Source of the DNA: UBA10183 sp041653835
Lineage (GTDB): Bacteria; Omnitrophota; Gorgyraeia; Gorgyraeales; Gorgyraeaceae
Assembly (NCBI GenBank): GCA_041653835.1
Contig: JBAZEP010000001.1
Coordinates: forward strand, 1 to 64,000
Direction: 5' to 3'
Length of the DNA: 64,000 bases
Shown here: one piece after another, positions 31,101 to 37,898 of the stretch
Layout of the letters: each line of letters begins with the position of its first letter
Position numbering within the stretch: the stretch's first letter is position 1
Made by a program: the position numbers and the translations under genes
Notes under the pieces: model-generated
Seen by the model: only the letters and a program-made list of their open reading frames with translations
Database searches by the model: none
Told to the model about the DNA's origin: nothing

Positions 31101-32957
31101 TACTTTTTTTGAGAATTCCGAAAAACCAGGAAAAAGTTTTTCACCTTCTTTCGCTAAATCCACATATTCCTGGCTTGCGTACATAAAAGAAAGCGGATTC
31201 GGATACCCCTCTGCGGTCCCTGAATATTCCATAATGGAAATCCTTGACCTGTCTTTTTCCGGCAGGCTGAGCCACGCCATATATACACCGAGATAATACG
31301 CCTTTAATTTATCTGGATTCCACTCCCCATTACTGTCTTTCCCTATGGCATTTATAATGGGCGCATACTGGCCTTCATCGTGGTCATCAAAAATTACCCA
31401 TGAGGACTGATACTCCGGCAAACTCCATACCCTGGACCTGAGTAAATTCTGCAGCGTCTCAAAAGAAGTCTTGCCTCCATTCCCATTTCCGTATTTTTTC
31501 AATTCTTCATAAATCCCTGACGCGTCTTTTTTCGATTTTGAATATACAAAGTCCGCCTGAGGCACATGAGGAAAATATTCCCATTCCCCGATAATTCCAA
31601 GGCCAAGCATATGGGCGTTTTCCCAGACCTTATGTCCCTTATCGCCCAATCCTCCCATCTGATCGCACCTTATCCATTTGACACCCAGATTCCTGAGCCT
31701 CCTCAAAAACCACGTCGCTAACGCAACTGTTTCATCCTTGGAGTAATCAAGTTTATTCGTCCATAGCCCTGCCTTATCGGCATAGCACATATCCGGGAAT
31801 GGGCGGCCTGCTGAGTCGCTTACCCCGGTATGCTCAAATACTACATCTACTATTATTTCTATACCGTTCTTCCTGGCCGCTTTTAGAAGTGATCTAAAAT
31901 CCTCGTCAGTTCCATACCGCGGTTCAAAATATAAACCCGCGTACTCATACGGGCTTAACAAGGGCCCCATCACCTGCAGGCTTCCGGTAAGCTGTATGGC
32001 GTCATAACCCTTATACCTCGCGATATTATCCGCCAGCCATCTGAATTTATTCGTCCCGGATTCTGACTCCGCGTCGAGGTTTATCTGTCTTGTGATCTTT
32101 GGTTTTTTCTCAGGCGATTTTCCTTCTTCCAAAAATTCAGATTTATCCGCGATATGTTTTTTGACTCTTTTGATAAAAGCCGTCATCCTCCCATCCGCGC
32201 TTTTAATGCTTTCCAGGTACTCTATAAATTTCGCGGGTGACCCTATCATTGTGATATCCCCGCCGATTTCCGAGCCATCCTCCGGGATCTGATCTATGTA
32301 CGCGATAAGATGCCTTACCAGGTCATAACGTAACGGGAATTCCTTCTGGAGTTCCATTTTTAATCCCCCGGCATTTTTCAAGGTTTTGGCCGCGGCTTTT
32401 AACTTATGGATATCACTGCCTTTCGCCGTATTGAATTTATTTATAAAAATCTTCAAATACCTGTCCGCGGACCTGTCATGCGTATCTTTCCCAGGTTTCA
32501 GTCTCGCGGCATGCTGCGCGATCTGATAAGCCTGCTGATGATTGTTATGGAAGTAGATGTATGCCGCGTAACTCATCAGCAGCCTGTAGAGCTGATCTTT
32601 GCTTGTCCCGATATTTTTCCCAAACGTGTCCACCAGGCCCGCGCTGAACGCGACAGGCTCTGCGCCTGCTGCCTCGCGCGCTTCTTCCATTTTCTTTCCC
32701 TGCTCTTCATAATTAACAGAAAAAATATCCTGGGCAAGGGCAAAGGCGGAATTTGGAACTGATAAGCCTCGCGCCGCGTTCAGCTGCCTGTCATAATTAC
32801 TGCTTGAAGCAAGAGGCACTCTGAGAGCCTTGCCGTAAATATATACGCTATGAATACTTTTGTTGGAAATAGACCCAGGCCAAATCGCGAGAAAGGATGC
32901 CTGGATTAATACAGAGATGACTAACTTATTGAATATTTTATTCTTGCAAGCTGTCAT
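28101..32957 (-). CDS. Giant exported GH13-like and GT-B glycosyltransferase-like chimera
   Basis: 1618 residues. A hydrophobic leader is followed by SNKSIHSVYIYGKALRVPLASSSNY, which resembles the neighbouring exported protein. After a helical region comes an alpha-amylase-type barrel (about 290-640) with family motifs DVVFEH (371-376), RCDQ (Asp432 as nucleophile), GEWE (Glu458) and DDHD (Asp527). A winged-helix-like stretch (about 700-780) leads into a starch-synthase/phosphorylase-like GT-B region (about 905-1480) with AAPEISRMAGGLGRV and VSRRRTGAEEYKESAVTDNGG. A beta-rich module ends it. The product is probably an alpha-glucan enzyme outside the cytoplasm, but donor supply there is a puzzle. 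Confidence 0.75.
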   Translation of the reverse strand: MTACKNKIFNKLVISVLIQASFLAIWPGSISNKSIHSVYIYGKALRVPLASSSNYDRQLNAARGLSVPNSAFALAQDIFSVNYEEQGKKMEEAREAAGAEPVAFSAGLVDTFGKNIGTSKDQLYRLLMSYAAYIYFHNNHQQAYQIAQHAARLKPGKDTHDRSADRYLKIFINKFNTAKGSDIHKLKAAAKTLKNAGGLKMELQKEFPLRYDLVRHLIAYIDQIPEDGSEIGGDITMIGSPAKFIEYLESIKSADGRMTAFIKRVKKHIADKSEFLEEGKSPEKKPKITRQINLDAESESGTNKFRWLADNIARYKGYDAIQLTGSLQVMGPLLSPYEYAGLYFEPRYGTDEDFRSLLKAARKNGIEIIVDVVFEHTGVSDSAGRPFPDMCYADKAGLWTNKLDYSKDETVALATWFLRRLRNLGVKWIRCDQMGGLGDKGHKVWENAHMLGLGIIGEWEYFPHVPQADFVYSKSKKDASGIYEELKKYGNGNGGKTSFETLQNLLRSRVWSLPEYQSSWVIFDDHDEGQYAPIINAIGKDSNGEWNPDKLKAYYLGVYMAWLSLPEKDRSRISIMEYSGTAEGYPNPLSFMYASQEYVDLAKEGEKLFPGFSEFSKKVRETVKEILDHKGKVEVKLQSVVDEYEKIIEIDLKDETGSNSMKMYTFCVDLKENRYRADIRVIEKDKLSRGMMDPAALLFLRSGQVVTEPKWSKLQAALNMVLKGKGSVTAEGIKEKLESEMKALGILKQDVKLSAEYVAGLLDELSAAGLVTKDNGSYGIFNKAQKQKAALWCNDYDYIRKEIMSKLGRPSQLMAILLGYEEHAQKLWSYYPVEAYYPIWDAISTMDKSSENKLIEDISDIEKDYGLGNKAGEFYNHPIFNTIRLTLQPSSEIPDEWLEKYAKNIIGKTIVIAAPEISRMAGGLGRVTVFKSVAIKRFVKDKARLVWAEPYYNDFNEDPGKKIMDDLEVEFRGRTLQCEVYMRIKQIEVPNEKGDIEIFEIEDYLVRDKDGYYVGKLYKYDQEDSRVAQDEFTDFFSSAVIVLTNRMAEMADKTMGKKGWKDVLLSLHDGQVLPAAFYRRFLYQKDPGKYKTLAKIPVSGFTHTYNNRVLKHFKSIEEVREFLKNKRYIDDAYHYLYLRKLDNGEIIVDDSSVGLRTSHMPSGVSRIQAFEMSYIDARPLRGLANGDLRELSAKEFRKILLELYPGADVEHPTVGQMISADKKAKESLLNMLKEKRGKPLIISGYLDIDPEKFIISYSGRCVPEKLGIGEGNPEQGGTEDLKAFTKENIRRSVKEGAQVIIFGNVQPYEPSIRVYKELKELAEEIENDKNKNGNNSVYKGTFILVDKFTPDEQRVLLAATQLQVQVSRRRTGAEEYKESAVTDNGGKQLAAPWIEGGTQLHGKVGVNVIVPYDNTEQAFWEAMEKDIDLYYRDRNAYALTEVNSIPLSRKLNVLNEMAAYLAWWSDEIKGKDTFDIELAPRNNAMTAANVNLSVYGIQISGVSPSLGDTMLVDLSDGYEDISINLRIAPGIEPPRVYVRTNALSSPDTPDNAAWMTIPLELTHFYNGQAVYLVRLKGIKREDCALTWKVGDIWLGNPSTNAILKNHNGLNGKHRATDL

Positions 32958-32994
32958 ATTAAAAATACCGGTGTGCCCTCTTTAGATAGGCTAT

Positions 32995-33022
32995 ATTATA
33001 TGAAATCCATTGTAAAAGTAAA
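32995..33022 (-). promoter_or_regulatory. Possible promoter of the 1618-residue protein gene
   Basis: On the minus strand: TTTACT (33022-33017), 16 bases, TATAAT (33000-32995). The leader of about 30 nt lacks a Shine-Dalgarno and ends TTTTTAAT before ATGAC, as in the next gene. Confidence 0.5.
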
Positions 33023-33038
33023 GGTTAAATATTGCCGA

Positions 33039-33920
33039 TTAGATGGCCTCCCTGAATCCCTTACCGCTTATATTAAACATATCCTTTTTCTTTATAACTA
33101 GCCCTATCACATAACCTGATTCCGCGTCTATTATTTTGGTGATAGAAGCTATATTATTTAATTTTAAGCTCTTTACAAATTCCATTACCTTTAAAACTAT
33201 TTCCTGGCTTTTTTCCAAATCGCGCTGTTCCGGAGGCATATAATCCATAAAAACCAGGTCGCCTCCGCCCGGCAGGATATCATTCCATATCCTGCCGAAA
33301 TGATAACCGAAAGAAACTTTTTCTCTTTCGCTATCATTCAATGCCATAAGGCTTTCATGGATATATATGGAAGTAATATAAAGCCACGTATTGTACAACA
33401 AAACGCCTGTTATTTTTTCCCCTGGTTTTAACTCTTCGTCCATGATCCTGCCTAAAAAATCATGCTTCAGGTAATTCCCTTTAAAAAACCTGCCGCCTGA
33501 CGCGCCAAGAGGAGCATCATCCACATTAATAAAATTCCCCGCCATTACAGGATTGCCGCCGGAACCTAAATTCAGCACTACACTGCCTTTTCTCCACTCC
33601 GATCCATACCCTATTGAATTAAACATAGCCGCGGCATTATGAGATATTTCATCTTTATAAATATGGTCATTATGTTTCAACAGGCTTATCCTGATACTCT
33701 TTGCCCCGGGATCAGACTTTTCCTGCTCAGATAAAACCAGGCGCATTTCATTATAATTGGAAGGATTTATCGGCACCCTTAAAGACATATCTTCTATATG
33801 TATGCTAAATATATTTTTATTGGAAGTGGCTACGGGATAGATCTGCCCGGAAAACAGGAACATCTGGGCTAATATAAGGGATATTAATTTGACAAAGGTT
33901 TTATATTTATCATTCGTCAT
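33039..33920 (-). CDS. Exported methyltransferase-like protein
   Basis: 293 residues from the ATG at 33920, chosen because the sequence around it matches the start of the 1618-residue neighbour (TTTTTAAT-ATG-AC in both). A hydrophobic leader (TFVKLISLILAQMFLFSGQIYPVA) precedes SNKNIFSIHIEDMSLRVPINPSNY. The core has a glycine-rich SAM-binding-like loop (VVLNLGSGGNPVMAGNFINVDDAP) and then FMDYMPPEQRDLEK, like class I methyltransferases that act late in a Rossmann fold. No substrate is evident. An in-frame upstream ATG (33965) exists but lies within a hairpin. Confidence 0.65.
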   Translation of the reverse strand: MTNDKYKTFVKLISLILAQMFLFSGQIYPVATSNKNIFSIHIEDMSLRVPINPSNYNEMRLVLSEQEKSDPGAKSIRISLLKHNDHIYKDEISHNAAAMFNSIGYGSEWRKGSVVLNLGSGGNPVMAGNFINVDDAPLGASGGRFFKGNYLKHDFLGRIMDEELKPGEKITGVLLYNTWLYITSIYIHESLMALNDSEREKVSFGYHFGRIWNDILPGGGDLVFMDYMPPEQRDLEKSQEIVLKVMEFVKSLKLNNIASITKIIDAESGYVIGLVIKKKDMFNISGKGFREAI

Positions 33921-34061
33921 ATTAAAAAACCCGGGCAAGTCTCTTGATTTAATATCCTCTGCCATGGGAGAGAGGCCTTATTTAATAAGAGGCATTGCCC
34001 GAGAAATAGTGTTTTATATAGGTCCATGGCTTTTCCTATAATTAATACTTTTAAAAACTCT
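33921..34061 (-). promoter_or_regulatory. Structured 5' leader, attenuator-like
   Basis: About 140 nt between the predicted transcription start and the ATG. CGGGCAA..CCTCTT pairs with AAGAG..TTGCCCG (within 33933-34003) and is followed directly by GGTTTTTT, the form of an intrinsic terminator ending at the start codon. An alternative pairing is possible between CCATGGC copies at 34024-34030 and 33961-33967. This is the layout of an attenuator or riboswitch expression platform. I do not recognise a known aptamer. Confidence 0.5.
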
Positions 34062-34067
34062 ATTATT

Positions 34068-34096
34068 AGTATACCCAATAAACCCTTTTGTGTCAA
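34068..34096 (-). promoter_or_regulatory. Promoter of the methyltransferase-like gene
   Basis: On the minus strand: TTGACA (34096-34091), 17 bases, TATACT (34073-34068). It lies just past the dcd stop codon and would drive the structured leader. Confidence 0.8.
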
Positions 34097-34131
34097 TATT
34101 TGGAGTTAAATTTTTATACTACTGGGTGGCG

Positions 34132-34680
34132 TTATTTGGAAAGTGTTATGGACTGCTGAGATTGATATTTGCCTTTACGATCAGCGTAAGTAACATCGCA
34201 TTGCTCGTCTGATTCAAAAAAAACTACCTGGCCAATGCCTTCATTGGCGTAAAGCTTCGCGGAAGCGGCTGATGTATTGCTTATGGCTATGGTCAGATAC
34301 CCTTCCCAGGACGGCTCGAGAGGAGTAACATTCACTATCACGCCGAGCCTGGCATATGTGCTCTTGCCGGTACATAGCGCCAGAACATTCGGCGGCATTT
34401 TAAAATATTCCAGCGACCTGGCAAGGATAAAAGAATTCGGGGGGATCGCGCATACAGCGCCTTTAAAATCTTCGAACAACCCGGGATTGATATTTTTGGG
34501 ATCGGTTATGTCTTTACCCGAGCCTTTGAATATCTTAAATTCATCGGCTATCCTTATGTCATAGCCGTAACTGGAAAGGCCGAATGAAATATTGTTTTTC
34601 TTGACCTGGTCCGGCTCGAACGGCTTTATCATGTCATATTCCAAAGCCATTTTTTTGATCCAGGAGTCAGCTTTCAGCAT
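34132..34680 (-). CDS. dcd: dCTP deaminase
   Basis: Deaminates dCTP to dUTP, the main source of dUMP for thymidylate synthesis. The 182-residue protein starts at 34680, overlapping the end of nrdJ by 7 bp. SSYGYDIRIADEFKIF and GKSTYARLGVIVNVTPLEPSWEGYLTIAISN are family signatures, including the nucleotide-binding serine/arginine and the catalytic glutamate region. Whether it is a pure Dcd or a bifunctional Dcd-Dut cannot be told from motifs alone. Pairing with ribonucleotide reductase links it to deoxynucleotide supply. Confidence 0.95.
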   Translation of the reverse strand: MLKADSWIKKMALEYDMIKPFEPDQVKKNNISFGLSSYGYDIRIADEFKIFKGSGKDITDPKNINPGLFEDFKGAVCAIPPNSFILARSLEYFKMPPNVLALCTGKSTYARLGVIVNVTPLEPSWEGYLTIAISNTSAASAKLYANEGIGQVVFFESDEQCDVTYADRKGKYQSQQSITLSK

Positions 34681-36980
34681 TTGGAATATCCGCAGGAACG
34701 GCAGACCACACAGCCTTCTTCGTGCCTGAGCGCGGCGCCGCAATCAGGGCACACGCCGACTACGGTACCGAGTTTATCCTCTATCATAGTATGGGGGGAA
34801 TGCTTTTCCATATCCTCTTCCACGTGATGCATCTTGCCGTTGCCAAGCCTTAATTCCAGGACCCTGGCTATGGCGTCCGAGCACGAAAAAATCCTTCCGC
34901 TTTTCTCCCACGACGGGGACGGGCATCTTATGCCCCTTAGCTGTTCTATTATTTTACTATTTTCCACCCCGGAGCGGAGCGCCAGGGATACGAGCCTCCC
35001 TATGGCCTCAAGCTGGCTCGCCGCGCATCCGCCTGCCTTACCCATCTGTATGAAGACCTCGAAAGGCAAAGACCTGTCATCCACATTTATGGTGATATAA
35101 AGATTGCCGCACCCTGTCGCGACTTTCGTGGTGGTACCGTTGGTAACGACAGGCCTCGGACGAGGCGCCACGCTTTTCTTTTCCGCGGTATCGGCCGCCG
35201 CGGACGCCGCCCTTGTCTCTTTCTTCGTAGAATCACTGGAATTGATATTAAGCACTTGTTCCTCCCTGCTCTTGTCCCTGTATATGGTCACACCTTTGCA
35301 TCCTAATTTGAAAGCCAGCATATACACCTCTTTCACGTCGTCTTTAGAGGCGTCATGCGGGAAATTAACGGTCTTGGATACCGCGTTATCGGTATATTTC
35401 TGGAACACGGCCTGCATCCTTATGTGCCAGAGAGGCGCTATGTCATGGGAAGTAACGAATATCTTTTTATATTTTTCCGGTACCGCGTCTATGTCCCTGA
35501 TCGACCCTTTTTCAGCGATCTCTTCCATAAGTTTCCTGGAATAAAATCCTTCTTTCCTGGCAATCTCCTCAAACAATCCGTTGACCTCGATAAGTTTGTC
35601 ATTGTCCATCACGTTCCTGTAATACGACAACGCGAATAACGGTTCTATCCCGCTCGAGGAATTGGAGATTATCGATATCGTGCCTGTAGGCGCGATCGTC
35701 GTAAGAGTGGCGTTCCTTAATCCTTCCGCGCCTTTTTTGCCGTATATGCTTTCTTTGAATCCGGTAAAAGCGCCTCTTTTTTTGGAAAGCTCCTCCGATT
35801 TTACCCTGGCTTCATCCAATACGAATTTCATTATTTTTTCACCGAGCCGGACAGCCTCCTCGCTATTATAAGGTATCTCGAGTTTTATAAGCATATCCGC
35901 CCATCCCATTACCCCAAGCCCTATCTTCCTGTTGGTCCTGGTCATCTTTTCTATTTCCGGCAGGGGGAATTTATTCATATCTATAACATTGTCTAGAAAA
36001 TGGACTCCCGAATGAACAAGTCCCTTTAACGCCGCCCAATCAACTTCTTTTTTGCCGTCTTCCCCGCGCACAGCCCTGGCTAAATTCACAGATCCGAGAT
36101 TACAGCTTTCGAAAGGTAAAAGAGGCTGTTCGCCGCATGGGTTCGTGCTTTCTATTTCCCCAAGCGCCGGGGTAGGATTGTCTTTGTTTATCCTGTCGAC
36201 GAACACGATCCCGGGTTCCCCGTTCTTCCAGGATAATTCCACTATCAGGTCAAAGACCTCCCTGGCATTCATCTTCCTGACCTCTTTTTTATTGTGGGGG
36301 TCTACCAACGAATATTCCTCGCCGGCTATGACCTTGTTCATGAAATCTTCGGTAATAGCTATCGAGATATTGAAATTCGTTATTTCCTTGTCATTCTCTT
36401 TGCACCTGATAAATTCCATTATATCAGGATGGTCGACGCGCAGGATGCCCATATTGGCGCCGCGCCTGGTCCCGCCCTGCTTGACCGCCTGCGTAGCGGC
36501 GTTGAACACCTTCATGAAAGATACAGGCCCGCTCGAAACCCCGCCCGTGGACCGCACAACACTGTTTTTGGGCCTGAGCCTCGAAAAACTAAAACCTGTG
36601 CCGCCGCCGCTTTTGTGGATCATCGCGGTATTTTTTATCGCGTCAAAAATGGATTCCATGGAATCGCCCACGGGAAGGACAAAACACGCGGAGAGCTGGC
36701 CCAGCTCTTTTCCCGCGTTCATAAGCGTGGGTGAGTTGGGCATAAATTCGAAACTCGACATGATCTCATAAAATCTATTCTCCGTCTCTTTTATTTCCTG
36801 GCTGGAGGCGCCGTACGCTTTGTCCGCCTTCGCTATATATCGGCTCACTCTCCTGAACATGCCCTCGGGTGTCTCGATGACTTTTCCGTCCTTGTCTTTC
36901 ATGAGATATCTTCTTTCCAAAACCTTGAGGCAATTCTCCGAGATGTTCAGTTTCTTTTCGACCTTGGTCTTCAATTCCAT
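34674..36980 (-). CDS. nrdJ: Adenosylcobalamin-dependent ribonucleotide reductase (class II)
   Basis: Reduces ribonucleotides using a radical made from coenzyme B12, and works with or without oxygen. 768 residues from the ATG at 36980 (GGAGGAG upstream). An N-terminal ATP-cone-like start leads to redox cysteine SACFVLPV, the radical cysteine in NPCGEQPLLPFESCNLGSVNL, and the substrate loop APTGTISIISN. A TSCPD domain (GCGNLYITINVDDRSLPFEVFIQMGKAGGC) and a C-terminal CPDCG..CRSCG zinc ribbon follow, as in class II enzymes. No cobalamin riboswitch is visible in the short leader. Confidence 0.97.
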   Translation of the reverse strand: MELKTKVEKKLNISENCLKVLERRYLMKDKDGKVIETPEGMFRRVSRYIAKADKAYGASSQEIKETENRFYEIMSSFEFMPNSPTLMNAGKELGQLSACFVLPVGDSMESIFDAIKNTAMIHKSGGGTGFSFSRLRPKNSVVRSTGGVSSGPVSFMKVFNAATQAVKQGGTRRGANMGILRVDHPDIMEFIRCKENDKEITNFNISIAITEDFMNKVIAGEEYSLVDPHNKKEVRKMNAREVFDLIVELSWKNGEPGIVFVDRINKDNPTPALGEIESTNPCGEQPLLPFESCNLGSVNLARAVRGEDGKKEVDWAALKGLVHSGVHFLDNVIDMNKFPLPEIEKMTRTNRKIGLGVMGWADMLIKLEIPYNSEEAVRLGEKIMKFVLDEARVKSEELSKKRGAFTGFKESIYGKKGAEGLRNATLTTIAPTGTISIISNSSSGIEPLFALSYYRNVMDNDKLIEVNGLFEEIARKEGFYSRKLMEEIAEKGSIRDIDAVPEKYKKIFVTSHDIAPLWHIRMQAVFQKYTDNAVSKTVNFPHDASKDDVKEVYMLAFKLGCKGVTIYRDKSREEQVLNINSSDSTKKETRAASAAADTAEKKSVAPRPRPVVTNGTTTKVATGCGNLYITINVDDRSLPFEVFIQMGKAGGCAASQLEAIGRLVSLALRSGVENSKIIEQLRGIRCPSPSWEKSGRIFSCSDAIARVLELRLGNGKMHHVEEDMEKHSPHTMIEDKLGTVVGVCPDCGAALRHEEGCVVCRSCGYSKC

Positions 36981-36983
36981 TAT

Positions 36984-37023
36984 CAACTCCTCCGAATTTT
37001 ACGCGCTAAAATTTTACAACTCC
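36984..37023. repeat. A/T palindrome flanked by 7-bp direct repeats before nrdJ
   Basis: CAACTCC occurs at 36984-36990 and again at 37017-37023. Between them GAATTTTA and TAAAATTTT form an inverted repeat around CGCGC. On the minus strand the unit ends AAAATTCGGAGG and supplies the nrdJ Shine-Dalgarno. The direct repeats look like a target duplication. Confidence 0.65.
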
Positions 37024-37034
37024 AACAAGAAATA

Positions 37035-37062
37035 AGTATAGCACTTGTCAATTAGATGTCAA
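37035..37062 (-). promoter_or_regulatory. Promoter of nrdJ-dcd
   Basis: On the minus strand: TTGACA (37062-37057), 16 bases, TATACT (37040-37035). A second TTGACA occurs inside the spacer. No clear NrdR box pair was found, although a 17-bp palindrome (37094-37110) lies upstream. Confidence 0.8.
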
Positions 37063-37093
37063 GTTAAAAAAACACAACCTATTGATATTTTTT

Positions 37094-37110
37094 TATAGAC
37101 GATGTCTATA
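37094..37110. promoter_or_regulatory. Palindrome upstream of the nrdJ promoter
   Basis: TATAGAC-GAT-GTCTATA, about 32 bp upstream of the -35 box. It could be an operator for nrdJ or a hairpin past the batE end. No T-tract follows it on the minus strand, so it is unlikely to be an intrinsic terminator. Confidence 0.45.
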
Positions 37111-37139
37111 TGTGGTATTTAGACAAACTCCTTGTCCGG

Positions 37140-37898
37140 TCAAATTATATCGACGCTGGTATCGGGGATCCAGCCTTTTAAATCTCCGGAAAGATCGATT
37201 TCATACCATCCCTGGGCCTTTTCCAGGACAACAATCTTCGCACCTTCATGAAGCGTAAATTGCACAAGATAATCTTCTTTTGGCCCGCTGCGCGCGTCTA
37301 CCTTTTCAGCCGTTATGATCCCCTTTTTTATGAAATCCTCATCCCTGATCTTGGCGGCTAAAAATATAAGGGCGGCAAATAATACAACTCCGAGAGAACC
37401 GGCAGCATAAAGCATGCCTTTTCTTCTCGCAACAAAAAAAATGGAAAGGATCAAAAGCAGTATTACGGCAAGATAAAAAAATGAGCACGCCGCAGTCAAT
37501 TCGTCCAGAGATACCCTGTCATAAAGGAAAGCCGCGGCGTCAAGGATCAGCCCCCTCTCTCCGGCGCTTATTTTATCTACGGCCGCAGAGCGGGCGATCT
37601 CCAGGTTGAACCTGATATTCCTGTCACGCGGCGCTTCTCTCAACGCCCTCTCATAATTCAAGATGGCTTTGCCTGTCTTTTTTAATTTATAATAACTGTT
37701 GCCTAAATTGTAAAATACCTCCGGGCTGACCCTGTCCATTTTTATGAGCTGTTCGTAAAAAGAAACGGCCTTGTCATAATCCCCGTCTTCATAACACGCG
37801 TTCCCTTTTTCATACAACCCTTCCGGACTGTCCGCCGCCTTCAAGCTCCCGGAAAACGCGAAAAACATCAAAAGACAAAGAAGCGGTATATTCCTCAT
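37140..37898 (-). CDS. batE: BatE-like TPR and SH3 protein
   Basis: Last gene of the Bat operon. 252 residues: signal peptide, TPR pair (YEKGNACYEDGDYDKAVSFYEQLIK; VFYNLGNSYYKLKKTGKAILNYERAL), two membrane helices at about 135-185 and a C-terminal bacterial SH3 domain (EKVDARSGPKEDYLVQFTLHEGAKIVVLEKAQGWYEIDL). This is the BatE architecture. Bat proteins in Bacteroides and Leptospira are tied to aerotolerance or envelope stress, but the mechanism is unsettled. It overlaps batD by 4 bp. Confidence 0.85.
   Translation of the reverse strand: MRNIPLLCLLMFFAFSGSLKAADSPEGLYEKGNACYEDGDYDKAVSFYEQLIKMDRVSPEVFYNLGNSYYKLKKTGKAILNYERALREAPRDRNIRFNLEIARSAAVDKISAGERGLILDAAAFLYDRVSLDELTAACSFFYLAVILLLILSIFFVARRKGMLYAAGSLGVVLFAALIFLAAKIRDEDFIKKGIITAEKVDARSGPKEDYLVQFTLHEGAKIVVLEKAQGWYEIDLSGDLKGWIPDTSVDII

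Noticed and set aside
33921..34131. Known riboswitch (for example c-di-GMP or cobalamin) in the leader
   Set aside because: I could not match the conserved core of any riboswitch class that I know; only an attenuator-like shape is claimed.
36052..36771. 239-codon plus-strand frame opposite nrdJ
   Set aside because: Antisense to a clearly conserved RNR region; no family resemblance.
36981..37139. Cobalamin riboswitch or NrdR boxes controlling nrdJ
   Set aside because: The leader is only about 50 nt, too short for a cobalamin riboswitch, and no pair of NrdR-type palindromes is present.
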